Assembly (NCBI GenBank): GCA_030407085.1
Contig: CM059587.1
Span: 81,047,001-81,111,000 of the forward strand
Direction: 5' to 3'
DNA: 64,000 nucleotides
Source: Trichopria drosophilae
Lineage: Eukaryota > Arthropoda > Insecta > Hymenoptera > Diapriidae
Shown here: one piece after another, positions 25,201-38,010 of the stretch
Layout: every line of letters starts with the position of its first letter
Position numbering within the stretch: position 1 is the first letter of the stretch
Program-made: the position numbers and the translations under genes
Notes under the pieces: generated by a model
Databases searched by the model: none
What the model saw: only the letters and a program-made list of their open reading frames with translations
What the model was told of the DNA's origin: nothing

Positions 25201-27468
25201 TCTTCAATATGCTTTTGTTACCAATTTGTTTCTTACTTGCGCAAAGTACAGTAACCATAAATAACATTGAGGCCGATAAATGATTTCTTCTACTTTTAGG
25301 ACCTTCGGATTTTCTTAATTACTTTATTGGTCATATAACATAAAATTATGAATTTAAATTAAGATTATGTTAATCTATTCAGCCAGAAACATGAAGTTAC
25401 AAAAAAATGACATTTTGTCTGGAAATGCCTAAATGTTGCATTCAATAATACTTGTGTATGTTATGCATATGTATATATTCTCACATATATGTTTAGACCC
25501 CTCGCCTCATTAACCTCCCCGATTAATAGTACAGAGTAATGGGAAAGCTTTCTATGTGTTTTCACGTTCCTTTTTCCGTCATTCTCGGGTTACGTTGCGT
25601 TTAACATGATACTTCATTAGGCTGGTTGTTACCAATAGGAACAAGAGGAGTACACCCCCACACACACATGCATATATATATACAATCTTGAACCGAATAC
25701 GAAGCCACATACACGGTCGAGGTGTAGATGAAACACTGAGCCCGTTTGCGGGGTCGATAAGGCCGCGTTTGCGCCCCCGGCCATCTACGGGAAGTGAGAC
25801 AGACAGAGATAGAGAATAATGCAGATGGTTTGGGTGGAAAGAAGACAAAGAACACGAGAGGAGTGAAAAGGGAGAGACCTCGATGAAAATGCCGAACGCA
25901 TCGGGTTCGAGTTTGGCAAAAGCGCTGTTGAAATCTCCGTAACCTGACACTGATAGCTCGGATGCGACAACCAAGAAAAAGAACCTTTTCTCCGTGCCCT
26001 TGTCAAAGAATGGCGTTTTTTATTTCCTGACATTGTTTCATTGACGGAAATGGATACTGAACTTTTATGCTGGCAGAAATCAATTTTTGTCGAAAAATAT
26101 TTAAATTTATGATTTTAGTCGAAACATAATTCAACATTTTTGTTAAATGTGCCTTAAAAATGTTCTACTTTTTAACTTCAATAACTGACAAAAAAATATT
26201 TATAGCGTTAGTTTTTGTATGTAACAATGTACAAAAGTTCATAAATCACTATTGCGATAATAAACCGAACATCATCACCAAAGATCGTAGATGGCCTCAA
26301 AACAGATGACATATTTAATTTTATATCCTTCGTATTTTGTAAGACGGTAAAGACAATTTATGATTCTTGAATATCCACTCCAGGGGACTATAAAATCCAT
26401 TACTACCTAAAAATCGGAAAAATGAACTCCTTTTATTGCTTTCTTTCACTTCGTTGCGTAAGCTGCATGCAATCATCTGAATAATCCTGAAGGTTATGTC
26501 CGGTGTAACGCGATCAACCCTCGGCCAATCACGATTAATTATGTCAATATACAGAATCCCAGATGTAAACAAACGCGCTTCTACGTGATTAAATTTTCAT
26601 AGGCGTTGTACTAACGAAATGCACGTGTCGCATATGCAGCCAATCAAGTTACCACGTTTGCAGAGGCTACACGGCGACCCTAGATCTTGGCCCACGAATC
26701 ACGAATAAATTATTTCAGGTTCTTTTCGTGTTTTTTCACTGACCATATGTCACGCCTTTCAAAGTACGATGGGTAATTGAACTTTTGGTGAAATTAAACA
26801 TGGCAATCTTGATTGTTCTAGCGAAGCTGAAATAATTTGGAATTAGCCATCTGGATATATTCGATATCTACCTTGAAAAACAAGAATATATCAGAAAAAA
26901 GTGTTGATAGAACCAGTGAAAACAGTAGAAACGGACACATTAACGATAGAGTTAACTACAAAAAATATTTAAAGACCTTTTTTTGTAAAACTGTATTTAA
27001 CATTTGAGGTTATGCACGATGAATTTCGTCTGATAAGGTGAGGAAAATTTCTGTTGCTTCGTCGTGTGCAAAATATTGTCATGAATATGAACGTGTCTTT
27101 CCAAAGGTCAAAAACCTTGAAACTGTTCAAAATATTGACCGAGTATTCCAATAGTTCCCTTTCTTCACACTGAGCATTTTTGTGTACATATAGAAAACAC
27201 GTGGTAGAAAGAGGGTTATTCGTACTTCTTCGGGTGACTTCGGTTATTGTTTATTACGAAGGTATAATTTGCAAAGAGTTAGGTTACGTTTTATTACAAA
27301 GCTTCGACAACAATGTTAATACTGTCTCTAAGATATTGAGAGCATTATACTATTAAAAGTGTTTACGTTACTATTAATGTTCGTACCTTAAATCCGAATT
27401 AATTGTAATACAAGCCAATTCTTTATTACTATTAGTCACTTTTAAAATTAACTATTTTAATAGAAATC
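25201..27468. other. Non-coding stretch with a GC-richer block
   Basis: The block 25500-26040 is richer in GC, with three overlapping minus-strand ORFs of 82-131 codons that read unlike any known protein. A short CA/TA microsatellite lies at 25660-25685. Otherwise AT-rich, with nothing named. Confidence 0.4.
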
Positions 27469-27655
27469 AGGAGTAGATTCCCGGTATATTTACCTACTCG
27501 GATCCTCGCCTTCACCTTCCGCCTCGTTATATTTACGGAAGAAGGGGAGCGCCGCTTCTCCCAGTCCCGTTAGTCGCGTTATGTTCGTGACGTCAAAACA
27601 GGCCCTTCCAAAGGTCCCAGTCCGCAAGGTGGGGGCAAAAGAGAGCCGCGTCATT
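27469..27655 (+). mobile_element. Pogo-like MITE, copy 2 (right end lost)
   Basis: Begins gagtagattcccggtatatt and carries the family body agaaggggagcgccgcttct, then gacgtcaaaacaggcccttc and gcaaggtgggggcaaaagag. It stops at gagccgcgtc without the right TIR. Confidence 0.65.
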
Positions 27656-28896
27656 TGGACAACCGTTGATTTTGGATCTATTAGTTATAATGAAATATTT
27701 GGTTTCAATTTATGGACATCAAATGTAAGATATATTATTTCCGAACGATAAATCTTACTATCTAAATTAGCATTAGATGAAAACTACTAATTCGTAAATG
27801 AAAAGTAGATTACTAAGTTTATGAATAATAAATTTGGCCAATAAAAAGTGGGAAACTACTATTTCAATAGTCAAATATTATTTTGTAAGATTTGATTAGT
27901 AGAATCGACACTTCGATTAGTATAATGTTACTAATATATTGGTAGTGCTCTTCTATTTTTTAATAAAACACTTACTAAATCATGGTGACATATTTTTTAT
28001 TAGTATTTTTTAACTAATACAGATTTAGATAATAGGAAATTGATAACTTTTTATATTTCAATAATGATAATAATTTTGAAAAAATCGTAAAAACCAAAGT
28101 TTTAAATAATTTAAGTATTCCATTTTAAACAATATTTAAAAATCGCCAACGGCATCTTATTTAATATACCATACACTGTTTATAAATGGTTTTAAATTTT
28201 CAAATTATAAGCTTCGTTGGTCTAGTTTATTTTTTCTGAGAACAATCTTAGTAATTATCCGTAGTTAACCGCCTTTTTTATTGTAAAGAATTCAGTGTAT
28301 GTTTTGAATGCATTTAACTGTGTACAAACACGCGAAAAAAATTGTTTTCGAAATTTTCCTATCGGAAATGTTAAATTTGAAGGTAGATTTAAATTGTAGA
28401 ATTACTTTGAAACTCTTATTTCAGTATAACCAGAGGGAAATGTATAAACGTCTAAATTTCTAAAAACATTTAACGTATAATTAATTTGGTTTGAATAAGT
28501 ATACTTTGATTGCAATGAATGTTTCTTTAAAATTTGTATAAATGCTCCAAACTATACAAGATACAACTATTATTCTTAATTACTGAGACATAAACATTTA
28601 AATTCGAATGTGTAAGTAGTTACATAGCTCATCAAAAAATATTTAAAAAATGTTTGTAAAACTGTTTGTTATTTGAAAAATATTATTTACAATCATTTTT
28701 GTTAGTCTTTAAAATCGTCAGAAATAACTGGTTAAAACTTCTTTTATTAAAAACATCTTTTTAAATATTTTTTTAATAATATAAAATCGATGATCTAATA
28801 CTGATTATTATTCTATCATTATTAGATTTCTTTCGTCGAAAATCAATTAGATATACCTTCATATTTTTTTATGCCACTGTTTTTTTTTTGCAAATC
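27656..28896. other. AT-rich non-coding stretch
   Basis: No ORF above 60 codons and no motif seen. Confidence 0.45.
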
Positions 28897-28966
28897 ATCC
28901 CTTGATGGGAATCGAACCCTGGTCCTCTGCGTAATAGACACGCACCCTAACCACTCTACTATATGT
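28897..28966 (-). pseudogene. tRNA-like relic or SINE head
   Basis: On the minus strand, box A TAGTAGAGTGG (28951-28961) and a perfect box B GGTTCGATTCC (28908-28918) are both present. Between them is a perfect 5-bp stem TGCGT/ACGCA around the 7-base loop GTCTATT. The anticodon position reads CTA. The T stem has mismatches, and the acceptor arms do not pair. It is therefore a degenerate tRNA copy or the 5' head of a tRNA-derived SINE rather than a working tRNA. Confidence 0.55.
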
Positions 28967-29941
28967 ATATATACGTCTCAGTATAAAGAAGGCTGAAAAA
29001 TGATTATCTTAGATTGCATTTTATATACTCATTCATGACAATGTGTCGACAATTTTGTCGTGTCAAAATAGAAATTATAATATCTATTATTATTAAATCA
29101 GTAATAACAAATTTTGAAAATAATAATTTCTATACACAAATTACTTGCGAGTCAATTGTTTTACAGTATAATAATTTTTTATTGCATTATTATGATATTA
29201 AAAATATAATAATGTTATAATTAAATATTACTAGTTTTATTATGTATTATTTATTATTCTTAATCTTTGATCATGACGATATTTTGAATTGTTCTCTATT
29301 ATGTCGTGTTAGTATGAATATTTTTTGTAGGCAATTTTAAGATTATTTCTTACTTGTGCGTTATTTATTTATGTATTTTCCTTTCTTAGAAACGCATTTT
29401 ATGTATAAATAATTGCATGAGTTAACTTTTTTATATATAAACCAATACTAAAATAAACATTTTTCAATATAAAAAAACAATAACAAAAGATTTATTTGTT
29501 ATTGACAAGCTTCTATTAATTATAATAATATTATAATACAATTGAAATTATTTGCAAATCATTTAGGCATGGCTTGGGTGTTTATGTTCTTACGTAATAT
29601 TTACCATCGTGTCTATTTCTAGTTTCAGAATCCCTCAGCGTATAAAGAAAGTAGAATTTGGTTGACTATTATCTAGTGTTTCAAGGAAATGGAAATCATG
29701 ACATTTTTCGCGTGTTTGTTTTTATAAAATGGTTAAATATTATCAACCGTTTTGATCATTGCATATATAATGTAATAGGGCATAATAATTATTTAGTATT
29801 TATTGAAATCCTTAATCATTTCAAAACTAATACCATTACATTATAAAATAAACAGGTTGTCATTAATTTTATGAGCAGTCTATTCTTAAAATGCACATAT
29901 GACTTGTACGACCTGACGATAACTTTCACAAAATATTGGAA
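28967..29941. other. AT-rich non-coding stretch
   Basis: ORFs at 29014 and 29658 are AT-driven and have no family features. Nothing else seen. Confidence 0.45.
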
Positions 29942-30110
29942 CACGCGGGAAAAAATAAATAGTTGGTTTTACTATCTAAATAGTGGGATTGGGCACAATT
30001 CTGCTCTTTAGATGGTTATACTTAAATAGATATAGTATAATTAAATAATAATAACTGTGACTTATTCTACTATCGAGTTAGTAGTTCCAACTATTTCATT
30101 TTTTCCGTGC
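29942..30110. mobile_element. Short TIR element (~170 bp)
   Basis: The left end cacgcgggaaaaaataaata then gttgg faces the right end, whose reverse complement reads gcacggaaaaaatgaaatag then ttgg. The interior is AT-rich and non-coding. It looks like a MITE. Confidence 0.5.
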
Positions 30111-31404
30111 AATACTAAATAATATCCGATATCCATTGAAATATGTTTCCCATGAATTAATAAACATCGATTAGCACCCAATATTTCTTAAGTGTAACTA
30201 TTTCAATTAAACCAGTTCTCTAGTTTCAAGGGCAGACGCCTTAGTGCAACTGTAATTAAAACAACTAAAATAATAAAAATATTTACTTTTTATCATAAAT
30301 ATCCCTTTATAAATAAATGATTCAACAGAAAATTTCAAGGTACAAAATGTAGTGCGGAATAGCTGATGGACGGGGTAATCCGAATAAAATACAAAGTGCT
30401 AGAGTTGTCGCAACAGTCAATAAGCATGAAGGAGACAAGTTTCTTCATAAATTTGTAAAACTATTAAGGGCCATGAACCATTTACCTTAGCTGTTTATTG
30501 TCAATGATTTTTAATAAAGTTATTACTGTTGTAGAGCCCTTTACACACTCTCGCACATATTCGTTTGAACCTTGACACCCCCACGTAACCTACTTTCGAT
30601 AGGTAGAGCATAAACTCTAGGTACATTTACACGTATTTTATTAAGATTTATTGCATCAGACAATTTTCCAATTTATGAGCAGAATGCCTGATTGAAATAC
30701 GAAGGTAATTGTTTGTGAAATATTTATGCAATCGCGCTTCAACTTTTCGTAACAACATTTATCAGTCACTGTCTATTTTAATGTATTTCGTTGTCATTTT
30801 TACTCACGTACCTTCTTCAATAATTTGTTCAATCCAGCGAAAAATAAACTATATATATACATAAGATACTATGTAAATTATTTAATTATTAGTTTTTTAT
30901 AAATCTGTATAGTAACGCGTAGGAATGAAACGAATCGTTTTTAACAACTTAATATCGAGAATGGAAAATTTGTTGGATCATTCACAACTGTGACATTTCA
31001 AAATGTTTTCCGACAAAAAATGGCAAATAACTATATATTATGCAGTCCAGTCAAATTTCTGCCTGTGGAGGGAAAAATGTAGAAAACATTTTGAAACTAT
31101 TGATTACATTTCCATCACTGTTCATCATAAAACAATTTACGTTATGTATTTTTTAAAGAATATATTTAATGAATAACAAGTTCCCACGTGACTAGAACTT
31201 GAAGTTATTAACGGTATACTATACGCGAGAAGTTAATTTTCTGTTAGAACTTTAATAAAATACTAAACTGTTATAAGTTACTTTTAAATTAGAGTAGGAT
31301 GATAAATCAATCAAAAGTACTCATAACAATCAGTAAACTGAATTATTCAATTTCTGGAATGAATGTTTCGATTGTGAGTATTTGGAATAATAACGAAGAC
31401 GCAA
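30111..31404. other. AT-rich non-coding stretch
   Basis: I see no gene or repeat here. Confidence 0.45.
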
Positions 31405-31621
31405 GATACAGGAAACAAGATACAAGAAACGAGATACAAGAAACCACATACAAGAAACAAGATACAAGAAACTAGATACAAGAAACGAGATACAAGAAAC
31501 GAGATACATGAAACCAGATACAAGAAACGAGATACAAAAAACGAGATATAAAAAACGAGATACAAGATAAGATAAGAAACCAGATGCATGAAACAAGATA
31601 CAAGAAACAAGAAACAAGATA
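31405..31621. repeat. 14-bp minisatellite (GATACAAGAAACNA)
   Basis: About 15 copies of a 14-bp unit, gatacaagaaac plus a variable two-base spacer (ga, ca, aa, ta). The period is not a multiple of three, so all frames of the minus strand stay open with 14-residue repeats of the FLVSRFLYLVSCIS type. The 113- and 87-codon minus-strand ORFs across it are artefacts of this. Confidence 0.85.
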
Positions 31622-31799
31622 ATGGTCAGTCGATACTTTAGGTGATCCCGATCACAGCGGGATGCATACAAAAATTTTACAAAATATCCTACATTCGCGA
31701 AGTCGCCTTAAAACCCCTATTTTTAGGGGTGTCATTTTCATATTTACCTAACTTCAGCATTTTTATATACAAGCCGAACTTTTATTGCAATCCTTACCC

Positions 31800-32235
31800 A
31801 GATATGTATCTTTGAGACCTATATTATGGAAAACAAAATAAAAAATAAAATTGTTTGGATCCCTGAAAAATCATTAAATATGCTGGTGTTTTTCAAGAAA
31901 TGGACATGTTCGACTATAATAAGCAGTTATCTGAATGTGAGTCTAACCCAAAAATTGCGGAAAAACGACGACTTTTTTACCCTCTTTCCAACTGAATATG
32001 AATGTGATTCTGAAAAATGTTTATTTGCAACAGTTCAGAAGCCATGCATAAAAAACGACCGAGGAATTTTTTACTGTTTTTTCATTATTTTCTACAATTT
32101 TGTTATTTTTTTTTGTTATAAAAATGCGACTTTTATTAATGCGATTGGCGTTCCGAACAAGTATCTTGAAGACCTATATCATGAAAAAATTCGAAATTTT
32201 GTCGAATCTCTGAAAAATCTCTAAATATAGTATTG
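31800..32235 (+). repeat. Diverged direct repeats framing a 132-codon ORF
   Basis: The phrase gtatctttgagacctatatt and following bases (around 31806) recurs as gtatcttgaagacctatatc (around 32161), each followed by aaaaat..ctgaaaaat..taaatat. The spacing is about 355 bp. The ORF 31826-32224 begins in one copy and ends in the other. It has a hydrophobic middle but no family features, so I do not call it a gene. Confidence 0.4.
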
Positions 32236-32541
32236 ACGAAAACATCCTCATAGGGTTTACATGTTACAATTGATTTTTCCAGAATTATTTCCATTTTGAA
32301 AAAGTCTCAAAATTACATATTTTGGGCACCAATACCATTAACAAAAGTTGAGTTATTATAAACAATGTCAAAATTATTTAAAAACAATAACTATAAAAAA
32401 TAATCGAAAAGGACGAGCTATTCACCTACAAAAGTTTGGGAAAGAGAAGAATTTGGAAACGATATCATATCAAACTGCATATTAAACTATATAAATAATG
32501 GCGGCTAAAAGATCCAGTCAGTAATAATTTGTGTTAATCAA

Positions 32542-32598
32542 GAGGAAAGTCCCTCATTATTCCTCCTGATGAGGGGCCCAAGTTGGTCCGAAACGTCG
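32542..32598 (+). ncRNA. Hammerhead-like motif (Penelope-type element end, candidate)
   Basis: CTGATGAG (32566) is followed by a stem GGGCC/GGTCC (with one G-T pair) closing loop CAAGTT, then CGAAAC and GTC (32595). Immediately before the core lies a stem I hairpin, GAGGAA (32542) with TTCCTC (32560). This is the order of a hammerhead ribozyme core. The bases before stem I (AATCAA) do not give a proper NUH cleavage site next to it, so the copy is probably degenerate. Similar motifs are known at the ends of Penelope-like retroelements. Confidence 0.4.
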
Positions 32599-33318
32599 AG
32601 AAATAAACACAATTATATTGAGAAGTACAGACAGAATTAATCTTGCCCCTGATAGTAGGCCTCCTATTGATAACAGTCAGTAACTAATTTTGTAGGTGAA
32701 AAGGCCTTCGTTTTCTATTATTTTTTATTCTTCGTCAATGTTTCTCTTTAGAATACAATGAAGCATACACTTCGCGTCTATAAATAATAAGGATGTTTAC
32801 AAATAAACAATAAAATATTATTGTTTTCGTACACGCATTCCAGAATGTATATTTTCAGTATTTTCTACTAATTGATACAAAGATGTGTAACTTACGAAAA
32901 AAAAATGCAGGAATGTATACATAGAGACCTCTATCTACTTTGGCATTCACCTGCGTCAGTAGTCACCCTATGTCGGTACTGCAGGGAACTCGTATATTAC
33001 TGTGAGTGATAGTGTTATACTTGCTTCTAACTTAAAATAAACGCCGAAGGTACATACTAAAAATAAGAAAAAGGGAATCATATTCATGATATCCAAGTAA
33101 GCAAAAATGAATTCAAAATGTGAATATTTTTCTATCTACATTCTTAATCCGTCATGTAGAATTGTAATAAATTTGATTCATCATCATGAAATATATTAAT
33201 ATATTAAAATTTATTACTACATAATCTCATCAGAGGAAACACTTTGAGACAATAAAAAATTGATGATTTTTAAATTTCCTCGAAATTAATCCGACTTGTT
33301 AATAATCAAACAATATAT
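32599..33318. other. AT-rich non-coding stretch
   Basis: Nothing recognised apart from the possible tail of the preceding retroelement fragment up to about 32700. Confidence 0.4.
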
Positions 33319-33544
33319 GGGTGTTGGTCGAAAAACCGACAAATTGAAAAGCGGGGAGGTCAAAAAACCGACAATGATTAAGCCGACAATCGAACAACCG
33401 AAGTCAAATAGCTGACACAAAAAAAAACATCGATAAATGGACAGCAATTTTTGAAGTATATGTTTTTTTACCATCGGCTTTTTTATTGTCTGCTTTTTTA
33501 ACCTGTCGGCGTTTTGATTTTTCGTTTTTTCTATCCACACCCAT
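33319..33544. mobile_element. Fold-back element built of short GACA-type units, copy 3
   Basis: The left end gggtgttggtcgaaaaaccg faces the right end, whose reverse complement reads gggtgtggatagaaaaaacg. Inner blocks aaaaaaccgacaatgattaa and their complements continue the fold. Same style as the elements at 340 and 911. The overlapping minus-strand ORFs (33286-33607, KKTIKKP-type) are its translations. Confidence 0.6.
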
Positions 33545-34590
33545 TTCATTTCGTTTTAAACTGTTGTCGGATGATAAATATAACTTCATTAGGTTTAAAT
33601 TAGACACATCGAAGTAGCAATATTGTTCTGTAGTTCTTCCTATAAATATAGCCGGAACATATGGATAGCAAAACCATAACTTTAGTTAGAAAAGTACAAC
33701 TTCAGGCATAGACATAGACATGGTTAGTTTTACTTGCTCATGTCTATTCTATTCTAAGAAAGCTTTTTGAATGTATTCCTACGAAAGTTTTCAACTAATC
33801 AATCACAAAATTCAATAATTTAATAAATACAAAAAATCCTTTATTTACTCAACTTTTAGAAATTTGCAACCGAATTTTCTCAAAAAGTGCTAAAATATTT
33901 TACTGCTGCGGTTTTGAAACAATTTTGTTACATTTTAGTAATTTTTCGAAACGATAATAACTGAATATTTTGGTTATTATGTCAAAAACTATAACGGTTT
34001 AATAACTCTCAGATACTGTAACAGAAAATTGTATAAATTAAAACTTTTTTATTTTGTTTTAATTCTAATATTTTATGTTGGCTTTATTATATTCGATGTA
34101 TACTCATTTTTATATATCGATATTTTCGAAATTACTTCTTTTAATATGTGATTATCATTTCTACATTTTTCTACTTAATTTCATTATTCAGGAAACAAAG
34201 ACAAATGTAATAAAATATTCTACTCCGTTGAATCCATTAAAACTAAATAAAATTGTATATTTTTACAACCGGAGATGAAATCGTGAAACGCATTTGTAAT
34301 AACATCGCAATCGCTCCTGGCGACGAGAAGCCCAACTACTTCAGTGAGTAATATACAACTTCCATGTTGTATTACAACTTAGTCATTTTAAGAAAAATGA
34401 ATTTCTGAACCGGAATTTCTCGAACCTTTTTAATTTTCAAGAAGATATGTTAAAGATACATTTATTATTGTCGACATGTATATAATGCATCCAGAAGTGA
34501 CATTGGAAATCCTAAATTTAACCTAAAATGCGTTGGCATAAATAGGGATTTGAGGTTAAAAGCTTTAAAATTCCAAAAAGGCCTTTCCTT
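33545..34590. other. AT-rich non-coding stretch
   Basis: No gene or motif recognised. Confidence 0.45.
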
Positions 34591-35122
34591 GTACACTGAG
34601 AGAAATGTTTGTTTACAGTTAATGTAATAGGTTCATACTAAAGCTACAGAATTTAGATCTGGACCTTAAGGTACTGTCTCCTGAAGTTACCGTAATCTGA
34701 TATTCGGTTAAATTTGTTATGTTAATAGTTAATATAAGGATTTTAAATATTAATGTTGGGATCATTACGTGACATATTTACGCGCTTACAGTTTCGCCGA
34801 AGCAAAGATAAACAAACATACACACGCGCCGTCATTCGATTTTCTGCGAATTTTTCGACGCATTGTTGACATGCGAAGTTCAAACGACAGAATTTAATGT
34901 AAAATTTATTAACAGTTAACGAACGCGCATTGAATGTCAAAATATATGAGTTAATACACAATAACATTGCTGACACGCAGGAAAGTGCTCGTTTTTAACG
35001 TTTTTAACTTTATCGTTTTTATCGTTTTTAACTTTACAGTTACTGTCATAACTTTACACTTAATGTAAGAGCCCCGAAATTAGCTTACATTAACTATTAG
35101 TAAATAATTTTTCTCAGTGTAC
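34591..35122. mobile_element. CACTGAGA MITE, copy 1 (complete)
   Basis: The left end gtacactgagagaaatgttt, followed after a few bases by agttaatgtaa, faces a right end whose reverse complement is gtacactgagaaaaattatt, followed by agttaatgtaa. Length about 530 bp. Two further copies lie in ChAT introns (47419, 56127). It has no transposase ORF; the minus ORF 34743-34976 is internal sequence shared with the copy at 55932. Confidence 0.75.
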
Positions 35123-38010
35123 TTACCCGATACATCTACAAAATGTACTCCAAGCGATGGCGATGAATGCCAGAATCTTAACAAAATCAAATAATCATAT
35201 TCTGTGACGTGGACTCAAAAATGTAATAGGCTTCCAAATTGGCGGGAACGGACTTAACTCATACGCAGGTTTCAAGATTCTCGAACGCATGCGTAACTAA
35301 GCAATTGTCTTAACTAAGCTTAAAGTTGACAAATTGTCATTGATGCGGTGAATAAACCAGAACCCTCGTGCTACATCGTCATCATAACATACTTAAAAAC
35401 TTCAACAAAATTTGAACACAGAGAAAAACCAAGCCATACATCGGGTTGGGAAATGTACGAAACTTCATGCAACCAAAGTCACCAATTGAAAAAGACCAGA
35501 AGCGATCATCTCAGCAATTGCTTTTATAATTACGTCACATTTATTGGATTTACGTAACGCATCACATTGCAACAATTACCTAATGATTGTTTCGTTAAGT
35601 AACGCCATAAAGATGTCACTTTTGTATAAGACTCTTCATCCTTGCGTAACATTTGATACATTTCTGTTTTTGACGTATAGCGATCGCGTAAATTACGACT
35701 TCGTTACATCCGATTTTTACACGATCGCACTGGTAAAATACCTGCGCACAATCGCCTCGAGTCGAACGCCGGTTTTTAATAACGATCCTATTAGCATGTA
35801 CCTAGGCATGGGATAATTCGTCCTTTCTTTGCGACGAGACGTTCTTTCATATCTCAGAAGCGAGCATCGCAGATATTTCGTAACCAACGATATGCACCGT
35901 TCGCTATTTTTCACTCGAATCGGGTGCGAGTCATAATTGCTTCATTTTCAAGTGATTTCTTGAGTCATCTCAAACATTCAGGGACGAATAGGGAGCCCTA
36001 AATGTGCAAGACGCCGATCTCCTCGATCGCCTATCTATATATACGGATGCCTCAGTCCAAGTTCGTTGCTTTACGTGATCCAATCTTGAGATCTATAATG
36101 TAAACTGTGGGTCGTAAAATCTGATCTAAAGATTATTATCTGTTTTTCTAGGTTTAGAGTTTTGTCTTTTAAGTTTGTTAACCAAGTCAGATGGAATGTG
36201 CTCTCTAAATTCCTTGGTTTTATTCCATTTTTTATTCCAAATTTTTAATTTGTCGGTTTTAGGTTATCGATTAGGAATAGAATAGATCCTAAGTAATTGC
36301 AGGAATTTGATAATTTTTAGTAATTGAATTTCAACCAAAATGTTACTTGTTTATTCATTCTAAATATATATTTATTTTGCTAAATCCCTTATAGAAAACG
36401 AAGTTGATTTATGTTTTTCTGAGTCCCAAAGTTCAAAGTATCAGCATATAGTCCACTAGGGTAGCTGGAATTATTGACGACTTTAGCCGACGTCTCTTTG
36501 TGCTAATTACGGATTTAGTTAGTATCTATTTAAAGACTGGAAAATCGTGAACCAATTATTCAAGTGTGATCAAACTATTTAAGTCATTAATACTTAAAAG
36601 AATTGGTCTATTTTGAAAAAGATAAGTTTATACTTATCCATACAGAATAAAAACATGAATGTCTTCAAGTTCACCAAAAATACTTTCTCTGATCATTTGC
36701 GACACCAATTTTCTAGCCAAGAACTTTGATCATTACTAATAATGACGAGCACGCACTCCACTCATCCATTTAGTTGTAGACACATAGTTATTAATCTGGA
36801 TATACAGGTTGTTTAAATATAGATACGATATAACATCCATTCGATTCAGAACCAAAACCTGTTTCAGTTTAGCAGAATACCTATAAAAGGGAAAAATTAT
36901 ATATAGAAGGTAAAGACAATGAAATATCGACTGTATCAAATATACGCATCGAACGTCGGAAAAGGTACTTCCGTTTAAATAATGTACGTAGATTTACATA
37001 TAGACACAGGTTGACACAGATCCAGTGCTTATAATAAACTCTTCGTGGTATCCCTTCTTAGTCTTCCATGTATTCCAATTTCGTATGTCTGTAGCTTCTT
37101 TTGCTAATAAGTTTTATCTTTAAATGCTATTTTTATAATTCCGTCGATATCGTATTGTATTTCATCTAAATTTTTTGCAGCTTTCTGCTCTTCAAAAGGT
37201 ATCGTTTACTCAATTTTAGAAATGCCAGTTATTTTGTAAACTAAAACAATAGAATAGTTTCCACTATTGCAATTGCGCTCAACAAAGTTTAACTCGTGAC
37301 GAAATATAGTCCGTATATGTTCGAACGTTTATTTTTTGTGACGTGACTCAATTCGGACTTTTTAAATCCTAATTAGAAATCCTGGTGACACGGATTACGT
37401 ACGCAACTAGCGACATACCATTAAACTGGGATTAGCCGCGGGAACCAGGGAAGCTGTTCGTACAATGGAAATTTATTGGAAATTTGCGTTGAAAATTGCT
37501 TGAGCAATGGAACAATTTTCTTTGAAATTTAATGTGTTTTCAGTTCCTCCGGCATTTTTTACCCGTTAAATATTAATCTTATTGATTTGAACATTTCTTT
37601 TTAATAGCATATAAGTATTCTGCTAATGAAATACATTTTAATTTACCTAATTTTTTTTAAGAATCATACTAAGAATGTACAATTTGGAAAGACAAAATTT
37701 ACTAAACCATTCTAATTTAATTATTTTATCACTATTTTTTTCAATAAGAAATAAATAGCTTCAATCATCCAATCTAAAAATGGATAAAATTAATTAATTG
37801 CGAATGCAGAGTAAGAAATTCCAATATCGTAATTGAAACCCATCGTTAATTTGATAACAGCGAATTATTTAAAATTGACCCCTACATCATATTAAAATTC
37901 TTTATTAAGAGGGGCCATCTAAAAATAATGAAATGGATGAAGTTTTTATTCAAATTATGTTCAGTTTGCTGAAACATTGGACTAAAAAATAACTTTTTTA
38001 TATGTTTTAG
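35123..38010. other. Intron or 5' sequence directly before visible ChAT exon 1
   Basis: Mostly AT-rich. The block 35640-36070 has more CpG (gcgatcgcgtaaattacgac, cctcgagtcgaacgccgg) and a TATA-like ctatctatatatacggatgc (36031-36050) followed by a tcagtc initiator-like word 16 bp on. That spacing is shorter than usual for a TATA promoter. No ChAT exon was found here. Confidence 0.4.

Noticed and set aside
28897..28966. A functional tRNA gene
   Set aside because: The acceptor arms do not pair and the T stem has mismatches.
31330..31671. 113-codon hydrophobic minus-strand ORF resembling a membrane protein
   Set aside because: It is the 14-bp minisatellite read through; the other minus frames are open too.
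31826..32224. 132-codon ORF with a hydrophobic middle
   Set aside because: Its two ends lie in diverged copies of one direct repeat, it is AT-driven, and there is no family motif.
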